Shown here: one piece after another, positions 42,706-51,033 of the stretch
Position numbering within the stretch: position 1 is the stretch's first letter
Layout: each line of letters begins with the position of its first letter
Source of the DNA: an uncultured Muribaculaceae bacterium
Lineage (GTDB): Bacteria; Bacteroidota; Bacteroidia; Bacteroidales; Muribaculaceae
Direction: 5' to 3'
Assembly: GCA_947174635.1 (NCBI GenBank)
Contig: CAMWJS010000013.1
Span: 1-60,055 of the forward strand
DNA: 60,055 nucleotides
Notes under the pieces: model-generated
Databases searched by the model: none
What the model was told of the DNA's origin: nothing
The model's input: only the letters and a program-made list of their open reading frames with translations
Translations under genes and position numbers: made by a program

Positions 42706-42948
42706 TCAGGGTGAAACACTTTTGCAGTCGCTCCCCAGACGCTTCACAATGTCGTAAACATTCCGCTCGCTGACGCTGTAACGCTCGGCCAGAACGGCGA
42801 CAATATAACTGACCTTTTCGCCGCGTTCCCGCGCTCTCTGGTAGTCCTCGAACAGCCCGACATATTTGTGATCGCTCGGCCTTGCTCCGGCTTTCTCCAG
42901 CTGTTCAATCATGCAGCCGCTCAATTTCAGGGCTTCATATATGGTCAT
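42706..42948 (-). CDS. Small helix-turn-helix protein
   Basis: This 80-residue protein starts at MTIYEALKLSG; a longer frame reaches into the structured element upstream and is not supported. The second half, YIVAVLAERYSVSERNVYDI, has helix-turn-helix spacing followed by VKRLG. It may be a late regulator (as Mor or C are in Mu) or a small transposase-like DNA-binding protein. It lies between the adenine methylase and the thymidylate-synthase-family gene. Confidence 0.7.
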   Translation of the reverse strand: MTIYEALKLSGCMIEQLEKAGARPSDHKYVGLFEDYQRARERGEKVSYIVAVLAERYSVSERNVYDIVKRLGSDCKSVSP

Positions 42949-42967
42949 TCGGCTAAAAATTATTAAC

Positions 42968-43096
42968 TTTGCAACTCCTACGACATAAAGCAACACGCCA
43001 GCACGACAGTCTAAGGCATTTTGCCCCCGGCTGCGTCGTGCTGGCGTTTGTGTTTGTATGTCGTAGGAAACTGCAAACTAAGCCGGGGGCTTTTTT
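42968..43096 (+). ncRNA. Compact structured RNA element with pseudoknot potential
   Basis: There are three perfect complementary pairs. TCCTACGACATA (42976-42987) pairs with 43057-43068. ACGCCAGCACGAC (42995-43007) pairs with 43035-43047. GCCCCCGGCT (43023-43032), inside the inner loop, pairs with AGCCGGGGGC (43081-43090) outside the hairpin, which is directly followed by TTTTTT. TTTGCA/TGCAAA extends the outer stem. On the plus strand a -7-like TAACTTTG lies at 42964-42971, but no -33 box is seen. It fills the space between two phage genes. The class is unknown. Confidence 0.55.
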
Positions 43097-43120
43097 ATGC
43101 CTCCGCGCTTTGTGGGTGGT

Positions 43121-43948
43121 TCAGAGTCGCGTTATCATCATATCATTAAATTTGGCTTGATAGTTCAACGTGTTTGTGCGTTGGCGCACTTCCGCGCCCC
43201 ACATGGGCGCCGCTTCCTGGTACTCGTCTGTGAGCCATTGGCAGAGCTCGACGATCTGCGACTTGTCGCTGGTGAAATAAACGTATTTCGTGCCTTTGAG
43301 CAGGCGCAACACGTCCAGATAGTCGGTCAGCTTCCAATAATTCTCATACATGCCGCACTCGGTCGTAAGATACGGCGGATCCAGCACGAACAACGCCCGG
43401 CTGTTGCCGCGCTCACGCTCGAATAACTCGCGGTAGTCCATGTGCACCACTTCCAGCCCGTCCAGATAGCCCGCACACTCATAGCCGCCCGGTCTTACGC
43501 GGTTATACATCGTATGTTTGCGCAGTTCCTCCAGGCTCGTCACCCATTTGCCGGAGAAAAGCACCGACCGGCCAATGGTGAGAATATCGACGTAACCATC
43601 GCGCCGCTCGTAGTCCTCGACTATTGCCAGGACCTCAGCGCGCTGGCTCTCTGTGAGCCGCTGGTTAGGTTCAAGGCCGATTAAACGGTCTTTAATCACC
43701 CTTAAAATTTCATTGGTCTGCTCAATGGCCGCCAGTCTGTCAACATAGCGGTCAAAGTCATTGTATACAACACGGCTCCCGGGCAACACCCGTTTAGCCG
43801 TATGAGACAGCAGCCCCGAACCTCCGAAAAGGTCCACCACTGTATCAATCTCTCCCTCCACCATCTCCAGCACTTCGGTGAAGTCCCGGAGAAAATAGCG
43901 CTTTTGCCCCATAAATGGGAGCGGCGCACACTTGTAGGTCCTACACAT
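43121..43948 (-). CDS. D12-class DNA adenine N6-methyltransferase
   Basis: This 275-residue Dam-like enzyme has APLPFMGQKRYFLRDFTEVL (N-terminal SAM/FxGxK region), a motif I-like VVDLFGGSGLLSHTA and the catalytic DPPYL (in ALFVLDPPYLTTECG). The target recognition domain lies between about 80 and 180. It methylates adenine in a short recognition site that cannot be read from sequence. In phages such enzymes protect against restriction. The gene has no partner nuclease nearby, so it is an orphan methylase, placed next to another predicted DNA-modification gene. Confidence 0.93.
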   Translation of the reverse strand: MCRTYKCAPLPFMGQKRYFLRDFTEVLEMVEGEIDTVVDLFGGSGLLSHTAKRVLPGSRVVYNDFDRYVDRLAAIEQTNEILRVIKDRLIGLEPNQRLTESQRAEVLAIVEDYERRDGYVDILTIGRSVLFSGKWVTSLEELRKHTMYNRVRPGGYECAGYLDGLEVVHMDYRELFERERGNSRALFVLDPPYLTTECGMYENYWKLTDYLDVLRLLKGTKYVYFTSDKSQIVELCQWLTDEYQEAAPMWGAEVRQRTNTLNYQAKFNDMMITRL

Positions 43949-43977
43949 TCAGCATAATTCTTTCTTTCTCTTTTGTG

Positions 43978-43991
43978 CCTAAAATTTTAGG
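43978..43991. repeat. Perfect 14-base palindrome in a gene-free phage stretch
   Basis: CCTAAAATTTTAGG is a perfect palindrome 30 bases upstream of the methylase start. Its half CCTAAAATTT recurs about 20 bases further right after a run of eight C. It could be an operator. The rest of 43949-44252 is A+T-rich, and I see no convincing gene in it. Confidence 0.4.
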
Positions 43992-44252
43992 AAGGCAGTT
44001 TTACCCCCCCCTAAAATTTCATGCGAGTTATACAAACATTTTCTCATTTTTCTGCCCGTTTTTTATTCGTAAGCAGTATAATTTTTAATCTTTTTGATTG
44101 TCGAGATAAAAGGCATCACGTCTTTATCGCGTTCCAGCCTGTCGCGTCGCTGGCCGCTTTCTCTATGTTTTCCCAGGCGCATATCAGTGGCCACAGATTG
44201 CCGGTTCGTTTCATTCGTCGGCTTCTCTAATGCCAATTTTCGGTTGCCCTAC

Positions 44253-44393
44253 TCACAAGCATAACCCTTGATTTATGTTCAGCCGTTTGATTATATCGGC
44301 TAAGACTGTGAGGCCCGCAAGATTTTTAAAAGTATTTGAGCCGGCGACCCCGTAGACACTGTTAGCATTCCTCACAGCATTGTTTTTATCCAT
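44253..44393 (-). CDS. Possible 46-residue phage protein
   Basis: This short frame begins MDKNNAVRNANSVYGVAGSN and contains one likely helix (KNLAGLTVLADIIKRL). Its ATG overlaps the stop of the preceding gene in ATGGATAA, a typical coupled arrangement in this phage. I know no family. Short length keeps confidence low. Confidence 0.4.
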   Translation of the reverse strand: MDKNNAVRNANSVYGVAGSNTFKNLAGLTVLADIIKRLNINQGLCL

Positions 44394-44685
44394 TCGCTTT
44401 ATTACGTAGAATATCCGTCGTTACCGCCTCATGTTCCGGCATGGGCTTGCCAAAGACCTCAAATCCACTCGGCACAACCGAAAAAGACCTGAATGCCTCC
44501 GCATCTCCCTCCGGCACATAAAACATTTGCAAACCGGCGTTGAAACGCCGAGTTATAACCTCGTTCGCCGTTTCCCTGTGGCACTCCTGGAGCCGTGCCC
44601 CGAAGCTCTCAACAATTACGGCGTCAGCTTCTGGCTTGAACACCGGCGCCGCACGAATTGAAAATGAGTCTATCAGTCGTTTCAT
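44386..44685 (-). CDS. Small phage protein after the tail spike gene
   Basis: This 99-residue protein starts MKRLIDSFSIRAAPVFKPEA. No domain is recognised. It is 2 bases after the large fibre gene and before the modification genes. Its position suggests a tail-fibre accessory or a small host-interaction protein, but this is only inference. Confidence 0.6.
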   Translation of the reverse strand: MKRLIDSFSIRAAPVFKPEADAVIVESFGARLQECHRETANEVITRRFNAGLQMFYVPEGDAEAFRSFSVVPSGFEVFGKPMPEHEAVTTDILRNKANG

Positions 44686-44687
44686 TG

Positions 44688-46538
44688 TTATTGTTTGCTG
44701 GCAATTATTTTGAACTGGCAGTAACGCTCGGTCATCACGCTTTTGCGCAGCACATCAGAATAACCACCCTGCGCCTTGGGTTGATATGACAGGTTGTTGC
44801 CTGACGAAATAGGCTGGCCCTCATCGTCAAGCTGTATTACGCCATTGACTTTATAAACAAAATACTCCCCGAAAAATTGTGCCGGGATCCACTCCTGGGT
44901 CGGCACCCTGGAGTCGTCGAACATCACGCCTATTTGATACGACGGCATCTCCGACGGCGGCGTGAATTTGTCCGTACTGTTCACCGCGACAAAACTCTCC
45001 CCGGGGGCTATTGTCCGTCCTCGATACAGCACCGTTTTTGTGCCGAAATTGTAGTAAACCCCGCCACGTTGCAGACCGTCAGTGCTCTTTATCATTGCGA
45101 AAATTGCCGGAGTGCTCCGCAGATAACACACATCGGGGATATTGGGGTCCTTGATTTCAACAAGCTGCGCCCCATCGCCCTCGGCTGCTACCGACATGAA
45201 TGTGGTGCCCTCATCGGCAACGCCAACAATACTGCCATTCGGGTAATTCGCATTCTTGTAAACGATATCGCCCTGCGCTAAATATCGGCCCGGCGGCAAA
45301 ATATCCCCAGCACTATATTTCACACCCATCACAGGGGCCTCAGACAGGTGCACCCCATGGGTGCCCCACTTTGAGCCATACTTGGTTAACACTGCTGTTA
45401 TCGACATCTTCTCCGTGTCAATTTTCACAATTTTGCTTACTATTTCTCCAGCTGTGTCCGCACTTGATTCATCAAGGCATATCGCCCCTCCGCTCACCTG
45501 CAAAATGCCGTTGGCACTCTGCTCATCCCAGCTTCCCGCAACACCCGTGCTGTCCTCCAGAATCGGCAGGTTCAAAGCCGGAGCAAGCGCGCCGTAATAT
45601 CGCTGGCCGGCTTTCACGGCATCGCTCGTCGGCTTCAATGTCAAGTCTCCGACTTCCGCATTGTTGAACAATTCCGCAGACGTCTGCGCGCTGAATTCGC
45701 AGTTGATAAATTTCGGCTGGTTTTCCTCCGCTATTTCCCGCGCCGCCATCTCCCCAAGCAGCAGATCGAGCCGCTCCTGCCCGCTCGTCCCCTCATAGTC
45801 CAGTTCTTCACCGTCTGCCATCACCCAGCGGCAGTCCGCCGCAAACAGGCACTCCTTGAAAACCAGCGGCTCGTCCGCAAAAAAATCACATTTCGCAAAC
45901 ACGCTGGAAGCGATTGTTTTACGTGCTTTGGGATCGGCCCTTGTCCTCCTCGCTATCGGCACATCATACACTGTCATATGCGTGACAATTCCGCCTCCTC
46001 CATACCACAATTTAGTCGCTCCACTCATCTTCGGAGACCACACTGCCAGATATGAAACGGTGGCATTGCCGCCTATGCAGCCCATAAATAGTGGCGACTT
46101 GCCCACTATTACAGAGGTGCCACTGACCCCACAGACATGGGCAGGCTGATTTATATAGTCCACGATGGACGACCGGCCGACACCGGCAAGCAAACTGGAG
46201 CCGGCATGGACCACAAGGTCATAAGTCGCCGGCGCGCAGTTCTCTATTATCATATTATCATGGTTGAAGCCGTAAATAATGAATGTATCCTCTCCGTCGA
46301 ACACTGCCGCACCCATATAGTCACCTCTTATCCTCGTGCTATGGTTGCCGTCGGCCATATCCTCGCAGAACCGCCCGCGACACACTATCATCCCAGGCGG
46401 AGCGCTTCGACCGCGGTAAGCCTTCCCCAGGGTCTTGTAAGGGTTCTCCATCGTTCCGTCGCCTCTCAGGTCGTCACCCGTCATCGAATCCACATACACA
46501 TAGCCGGTGTTTCTTGTCCTCCACAGATACGGTTTCAT
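44688..46538 (-). CDS. Large tail fibre or spike protein
   Basis: This 616-residue protein has an N-terminal segment typical of parallel beta-helix proteins (YVYVDSMTGDDLRGDGTMEN, PYKTLGKAYRG, then repeated short strands such as NHDNMIIENC and GNATVSYLAVW, about 15-230). Mixed beta modules follow. It is the last large structural gene of the late operon, where host-recognition proteins lie. Depolymerase activity is possible in such helices, but no catalytic residues can be assigned. It overlaps the previous gene by 4 bases. Confidence 0.7.
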   Translation of the reverse strand: MKPYLWRTRNTGYVYVDSMTGDDLRGDGTMENPYKTLGKAYRGRSAPPGMIVCRGRFCEDMADGNHSTRIRGDYMGAAVFDGEDTFIIYGFNHDNMIIENCAPATYDLVVHAGSSLLAGVGRSSIVDYINQPAHVCGVSGTSVIVGKSPLFMGCIGGNATVSYLAVWSPKMSGATKLWYGGGGIVTHMTVYDVPIARRTRADPKARKTIASSVFAKCDFFADEPLVFKECLFAADCRWVMADGEELDYEGTSGQERLDLLLGEMAAREIAEENQPKFINCEFSAQTSAELFNNAEVGDLTLKPTSDAVKAGQRYYGALAPALNLPILEDSTGVAGSWDEQSANGILQVSGGAICLDESSADTAGEIVSKIVKIDTEKMSITAVLTKYGSKWGTHGVHLSEAPVMGVKYSAGDILPPGRYLAQGDIVYKNANYPNGSIVGVADEGTTFMSVAAEGDGAQLVEIKDPNIPDVCYLRSTPAIFAMIKSTDGLQRGGVYYNFGTKTVLYRGRTIAPGESFVAVNSTDKFTPPSEMPSYQIGVMFDDSRVPTQEWIPAQFFGEYFVYKVNGVIQLDDEGQPISSGNNLSYQPKAQGGYSDVLRKSVMTERYCQFKIIASKQ

Positions 46539-46828
46539 GCCTCACCTCCTTTCACCTCTATGGTCACCACATCGCGCCTACGGCTCCAGGTCGGCGCATT
46601 GGCCTCCATGTATTCGCGGCGCACTTTCAGGATCCAGCCGTCACCATCGACTTCCCATTCGGTAGGACGGCCCCACCTGTCAGTCGTCGGGATCACTTTA
46701 TCTGTTTCGGTCGCATTCATGGCCAAACGCGGGTATATCTCACCGCGAAGCCATGCCATTGCTTCCTCGCTCTGAGGCGCGCCGGCTTCCGTCTGCCAGC
46801 TCACACCCTCTGCAATTTTTATTTCCAT
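46535..46828 (-). CDS. Small phage tail-associated protein
   Basis: This 97-residue protein (MEIKIAEGVSWQTEAGAPQS) is rich in Trp and Arg and has no recognised domain. It lies between two fibre-region genes and overlaps the spike gene start by 4 bases. Probably a fibre accessory protein. Confidence 0.6.
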   Translation of the reverse strand: MEIKIAEGVSWQTEAGAPQSEEAMAWLRGEIYPRLAMNATETDKVIPTTDRWGRPTEWEVDGDGWILKVRREYMEANAPTWSRRRDVVTIEVKGGEA

Positions 46829-46862
46829 ATCCGTTTAATTGGGTTTTAATGGTTCTTTAATA

Positions 46863-47444
46863 TCATTCATTCTCTGCGCCGTCTTCTGCTTTCGCCCCAG
46901 TGCGCCTGCACCTCACGCCCACGGCCGCCAACTCGTCGCTCTCACGTTCTATTTCCCACGTCGCGAGCGACCCCGCCGCAATCCTTATTTCCTCCGGTGC
47001 CGTAGGGTTGACCTCATGGTGTACAAGCTCCCCGCACGTCACCCACAAACGGGAGACATTGAAAAGCCGCAGCTCAAGCATCACCACCTCTTCGGCCTCC
47101 ATGTTCACATCCTGAACCACCGTGCCGCTATGCCCGAAGTCAAGCGTATAGCTTCGATCGGTCAGCGTGTTGCTAAGTTGTTCCATTTCCTCGCACATGT
47201 ACTTCATTTCCGTGCTGATTACGTCCATGGCTTTCGTTGCACCGTCTACAAGGACCTTTAAACCATTGGCCTCGCTTGCGTCATATTTCTTATTTAGTGC
47301 CGTTGTCAGCCCCGACACTTCCGACATTTCGACACTTTCCTGCTTGTGCCGGTAACTGTCCAGCCAGTCCGCAAATTGGCTCTCCGTCGGATAGAGCCCC
47401 TTGCGAAACCACGCCTTTAATTGTGCGATTGTTCTTATTGCCAT
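46863..47444 (-). CDS. Phage tail fibre-region structural protein
   Basis: This 193-residue protein starts MAIRTIAQLKAWFRKGLYPT and continues ESQFADWLDSYRHKQE, an N-terminal pattern I associate with Bacteroidales phage fibre/structural proteins. A predicted coiled coil (about 45-100) is followed by a beta-rich C-terminal domain. A start 10 codons upstream is possible but overlaps the collar-fibre gene end. It may be an adaptor or a short fibre. Confidence 0.65.
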   Translation of the reverse strand: MAIRTIAQLKAWFRKGLYPTESQFADWLDSYRHKQESVEMSEVSGLTTALNKKYDASEANGLKVLVDGATKAMDVISTEMKYMCEEMEQLSNTLTDRSYTLDFGHSGTVVQDVNMEAEEVVMLELRLFNVSRLWVTCGELVHHEVNPTAPEEIRIAAGSLATWEIERESDELAAVGVRCRRTGAKAEDGAENE

Positions 47445-47463
47445 CGTTCCATTATTTTTTTGA

Positions 47464-48450
47464 TTATTTCGCACGCATTATATATGCCATAACATAATAA
47501 GGGGGCCGGTTCTCGTGCGTTGCTCCACTGCCTGAGCTATCGGTGTCATGTTGGTAATATTGTAGGTACTCATTGTCATAGTCCGTATCGCCGCAGCCTA
47601 TTTTACTGTTGATAGGAATGTAGTCATAACTTCCCTTGACATTTTTACTGATTTCAGCATGATAATAATCCTTGAATGTGTGCTTGTGTGCAGGCATCTG
47701 CTCCATCGTAAGCGCCACGGCCTTGTTGCCGCCTCCACTGCCGCATGCCCGATAGTCATTGTCACTGTCATGCTGACCCACAACAAAACGTCCGCGCAAG
47801 TCCGGTACTCTGAAATATCCCGCGCTGGTTGAATACTTCGTGCCGCTCGCACTCGTCGCGGTATTGAATGTTGCTCCCAAAGCCTTGTATAACTCCGGAT
47901 AGTCTGCGATTCTTAATTCCTGTCCGTTGCACAGTACATAACCCTCCGGCACATCTGTACCCGCCCACATCTGAACCACCCCCAGCGGCGACGGCTGCAC
48001 CCCCGCCAGTTCTGCCCGTAGCTCCTTGTTTTCGGTCATCAGCTCTTTTATTGTCTTTATGTCCGTGAAGTTCTCCCAGCTGTAATTTTCGCTGCCTATG
48101 CCCGGCGCAAGGCTTCGCCTCGTGTACGCTTTCGGGTAGTCGGTATTATTGGCATTTACCGCCACATCCTCTTGCTTCACATACATGCCGCTCGTCGTCG
48201 GTCCCCCCTCCCAGGGCAACACTTCGCCCTCTGGCTCGCTTTGCGTCTTTACGAAGACATAACCCGCGCTCCTGCGTGTTCCATCGGCATTAGCCTCACA
48301 GCCGCAGAGCACCACACGATCCCCAGCCACATTCCCGGCGAGTGCCGCAAGTGCCACAAGTTTTTGCAGGTAGTCCAGCGTCTCGCAGTCCAGCGGAAAG
48401 TCCTTGTTTGCCTGCGTCAGAAAATTACCTAATATTTTGTCCATTGTCAT
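47464..48450 (-). CDS. Tail fibre protein with tail-collar domain
   Basis: This 328-residue protein has an N-terminal attachment region. A short helix (MTENKELRAELAG, about 140-152) leads to a phage tail collar domain, VVQMWAGTDVPEGYVLCNGQ, then RVPDLRGRFVVGQHD, HTFKDYYHAE and the terminal HENRPPYYVMAYIMRAK. The collar domain is usually the receptor-binding tip or its base. The ATG overlaps the previous stop in ATGA. Confidence 0.9.
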   Translation of the reverse strand: MTMDKILGNFLTQANKDFPLDCETLDYLQKLVALAALAGNVAGDRVVLCGCEANADGTRRSAGYVFVKTQSEPEGEVLPWEGGPTTSGMYVKQEDVAVNANNTDYPKAYTRRSLAPGIGSENYSWENFTDIKTIKELMTENKELRAELAGVQPSPLGVVQMWAGTDVPEGYVLCNGQELRIADYPELYKALGATFNTATSASGTKYSTSAGYFRVPDLRGRFVVGQHDSDNDYRACGSGGGNKAVALTMEQMPAHKHTFKDYYHAEISKNVKGSYDYIPINSKIGCGDTDYDNEYLQYYQHDTDSSGSGATHENRPPYYVMAYIMRAK

Positions 48451-48956
48451 TTATAGTTTATAGCGTAGCGTTTGCCCGCCAGTTTATACATGTTCACCAT
48501 TGCCCGCAGCCTCGTTTCTGTCTCGGCCGTCCGAAGTTCCTCCGGAACCGTCACCCAGAAGTCATAACCGCTCGCGCCGTTGAAACCCTCCCGGTGTATG
48601 CTCGACGCGCCCGCACCACGCCGCGGCACCATCACCCACCGGCCCATCTCGCGAAGCCACACCGCCGCTGCTTCCCGGTTCTCGACACTGTCGCTCTCCT
48701 CTATCTCTATGCGGCGCAGCTCAGGGTCAAACTCATCATTAAGCACCCCGCGCAGCTTGCACACCTGCCCGTTATGGCTCAGTCGGTAGCTTGTCGCGCT
48801 CCTGTATGCGCGCAGTTCCTGGAGCATTCGCCCCAGCGGACTGACCCCGGCATATATCAGAGCCCCCGCAAGCGGTCGTCGCAACCACGTCGGCAACGTC
48901 AGCAAAGCCAGACGCTTGATATTTACGTTATAGATTCTGTCAGCCCTGCTCGTCAT
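48447..48956 (-). CDS. Baseplate/tail protein, gpI-like by position
   Basis: This 169-residue protein (MTSRADRIYNVNIKRLALLT) has no clear domain. It lies directly after the baseplate J-like gene, overlapping it by 17 bases, where contractile phages keep the gpI-type protein linking baseplate to fibre. The assignment rests on gene order. Confidence 0.65.
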   Translation of the reverse strand: MTSRADRIYNVNIKRLALLTLPTWLRRPLAGALIYAGVSPLGRMLQELRAYRSATSYRLSHNGQVCKLRGVLNDEFDPELRRIEIEESDSVENREAAAVWLREMGRWVMVPRRGAGASSIHREGFNGASGYDFWVTVPEELRTAETETRLRAMVNMYKLAGKRYAINYK

Positions 48957-49788
48957 ACGCTTTCATGTTTACAGTTATCGCCCCCGGCCTGAAATAGCCC
49001 GCCGCCGGGGTCAGACGCGCGTTAATCTGTGTCACTGTACTCTCGTTTGCAGCCTGCGCAGTGCTACCCCGCAACTCCACTATTTTCACCCCCTCCACCT
49101 CTTGCAGGCAGTCAACGAGGGCCATATTCGTATATTCTCCATTAAATGGCAAATTCTCGATATAGTCGCAGATAGCTCCCACACACGCCGTCCGCACCGC
49201 TCCCGGCTCCAGCATAGCGTTATAATACACATCAACCGTGCAGCCGAAAGTGTCCGCCTCCATATTCACAAGTGACACCCTCACACCCGCATCCTTGATC
49301 TCGCCTATATAGGCTTTCAGCTGCCGCTCCTGCTCCGCAGTCAGCGGCCGGCGCTCCCCGCCGCTCTCGCCGGCTACTTTTATCGTCAGCAGACTCGCAT
49401 CCCGGCTCTCGGTCGCAACAGCGTGCTTCACCACCCGCGCCGCCCGCACATCGCTCTCGCTCATACCCTCCGTGTCGTATGTGTCCCGGTCTGCCTCCAG
49501 TTCCTTGCCCTCCATAAACTGGAGCACCTTGTCACGGTACCACTTTGGCCGGTGCGCTATCAGTTCCTCCAGCTCCGCCGTCACCTCCTTTTTATGGCGA
49601 GCCACAAGCCGCTCGACGGTCCATGCACAGACAGCCCACACATAAAGCAATATATTTTCAACGCTCGCCGCGCCGAACACGTCGCCAAACTCTGCCCCGG
49701 GTTCAAACCCATACCGCTCGGCCGCCTGCTCATTGCGCATAAATTCCTGCGCCATCTCGCTTTTTATCTCACCGATATTTCGTGCCAT
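48940..49788 (-). CDS. Baseplate wedge protein J-like
   Basis: This 282-residue protein begins MARNIGEIKSEMAQEFMRNE. The pattern VRVSLVNMEADTFGCTVDVYY, then IENLPFNGEYTNMALVDCLQ and VEGVKIVEL is the C-terminal region of baseplate J proteins. It forms the baseplate wedge ring. Neighbours (LysM-like hub protein, gp25-like wedge, gpI-like protein) support this. Confidence 0.8.
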   Translation of the reverse strand: MARNIGEIKSEMAQEFMRNEQAAERYGFEPGAEFGDVFGAASVENILLYVWAVCAWTVERLVARHKKEVTAELEELIAHRPKWYRDKVLQFMEGKELEADRDTYDTEGMSESDVRAARVVKHAVATESRDASLLTIKVAGESGGERRPLTAEQERQLKAYIGEIKDAGVRVSLVNMEADTFGCTVDVYYNAMLEPGAVRTACVGAICDYIENLPFNGEYTNMALVDCLQEVEGVKIVELRGSTAQAANESTVTQINARLTPAAGYFRPGAITVNMKAYDEQG

Positions 49789-49811
49789 TTTAATACCTGT
49801 TTAATCTCTTT

Positions 49812-50111
49812 TCAACTAACCTCAAAGTCTATTTCAACACCCATGAAACCAATACCGCCGTATGGGCAAGCCGTCATATCGTCCACGCTCGCCACCGTCG
49901 CCGGTTCCACCCCGTGCGCCCGGTATAGCCTCACCGTCCGCGCGTCCCCCCCCTCCACCGGCTCCGGAACACTCAGCTCCTGCCCGTCCTCCAGCCTGTC
50001 GGTCACGCTCAGCCCGTTGGACTCAGCCAACGCCAGCACCATCTCCACGTGGCCCCCGCTTTGCAGAGCCATGTCAAGCATCGTTTGTCTTTCTTTCGCT
50101 GTCGTTTTCAT
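49812..50111 (-). CDS. LysM-like baseplate protein
   Basis: This 99-residue protein contains a LysM-like segment (MLDMALQSGGHVEMVLALAE, then SNGLSVTDRLEDGQELSVPE, about 11-50). Small LysM proteins of this kind join tail tube and baseplate in contractile systems. It overlaps the gp25-like gene by 4 bases. Confidence 0.7.
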   Translation of the reverse strand: MKTTAKERQTMLDMALQSGGHVEMVLALAESNGLSVTDRLEDGQELSVPEPVEGGDARTVRLYRAHGVEPATVASVDDMTACPYGGIGFMGVEIDFEVS

Positions 50112-50389
50112 CTCTCTATGCTTATTGTGCCGTCTGCCTCCATCGTCACGCGCTCACACTCCACCCCGCAGCCTCGCAACATCTGCCGCACATCGCTCGG
50201 CCACATCACATCAGGCTGCCCGCCGCGCATTCGCCCGGCTTCGCCCCCCAAAAGCGGGTGCTCTTTCAGTTCCCCGCGCATTGTCAGCACCACAGCCTCA
50301 GCCGTCTGCCCCTCAGTGTCGCCCACGGCTATGCCGCCACGCTCCACAAGCAGGTCGCCCGTACCCGCGTCTATCAATATCCCTTTCAT
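50108..50389 (-). CDS. gp25/GpW-like baseplate wedge protein
   Basis: This 93-residue protein has the compact pattern LIDAGTGDLLVERGGIAVGD then AVVLTMRGELKEHPLLGG, which matches the gp25-like wedge family (a signal line, then a leucine-rich helix, then a P-LG loop). It overlaps both neighbours by 4 bases. Confidence 0.7.
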   Translation of the reverse strand: MKGILIDAGTGDLLVERGGIAVGDTEGQTAEAVVLTMRGELKEHPLLGGEAGRMRGGQPDVMWPSDVRQMLRGCGVECERVTMEADGTISIER

Positions 50390-51033
50390 CGTGTCGCCTC
50401 TTTTTTCGGTTGTTCGTAATCTTTGCTGAATATCTCGTAATCCTCATCGCTCACCGCGCTGATCTCATATACTTGGTAATTCGCCTCCGTCATCTGGCGA
50501 ACGGTATAGCTCTTTATCACAAGCCTCCCTATATTCAGAGCGTCCAGAAACTCCGAGTGAACCCTCAGCGCCTCATTAGCCTCCAGCAGCTTCCTAACCT
50601 CCCGCACCTCTGTGCCAGGCCACTCGTCCGTTATCACGCCCCCCTCCGCGTGCTGCAGCCCCAGCACTATGTTGACCGACCAGTCGCCGGCGTTTATATA
50701 CTCTTTCACCGTGCCGTCTCGACCCACCAGCGCCGTGCTCACTATCCGGTGCTCCCGGCTCGCTGCTGCCACCGCGTCCGCAAACGTCAGCCCCTCACCG
50801 TTCTCTCGCTCCAGCCGCAGAGGGCACAGCACCCAGCGACCCTCCCAATATTCCGGGTCTGTTATCGGCTGCCCGATTTCATGACCGCTTATGCCGTCAC
50901 GGTCCGGGGTTCCGCCCAGCTCCTTAAACCGCACAAGCCTCTTGGCAATGTGCTGAGCCCAGCTCATCGCCGCCAGATCTATGCTTATAGGCAGTTTCTT
51001 GCCGCCTAAACTCGGTTGTGGTATTATGCTCAT
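50386..51033 (-). CDS. Conserved phage tail protein after the tape measure
   Basis: This 215-residue protein (MSIIPQPSLGGKKLPISIDL) is beta-rich with a DUF6046-like feel. It lies between the tape measure and the baseplate genes, where Mu places its DNA circularisation/hub proteins. The ATG overlaps the tape measure stop. The molecular role is not known. Confidence 0.65.
   Translation of the reverse strand: MSIIPQPSLGGKKLPISIDLAAMSWAQHIAKRLVRFKELGGTPDRDGISGHEIGQPITDPEYWEGRWVLCPLRLERENGEGLTFADAVAAASREHRIVSTALVGRDGTVKEYINAGDWSVNIVLGLQHAEGGVITDEWPGTEVREVRKLLEANEALRVHSEFLDALNIGRLVIKSYTVRQMTEANYQVYEISAVSDEDYEIFSKDYEQPKKEATR

Noticed and set aside
44021-44230. Plus-strand frame of 69 codons in the gene-free phage stretch
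   Set aside because: No promoter, no plausible start context, and a Phe/Arg-rich composition typical of non-coding sequence.
49423-51009. Long plus-strand frame of 528 codons opposite the baseplate genes
   Set aside because: It is rich in Ser, Pro, Arg and Ala without domains, and lies antisense to well-formed overlapping phage genes; it is a by-product of high G+C codon use.
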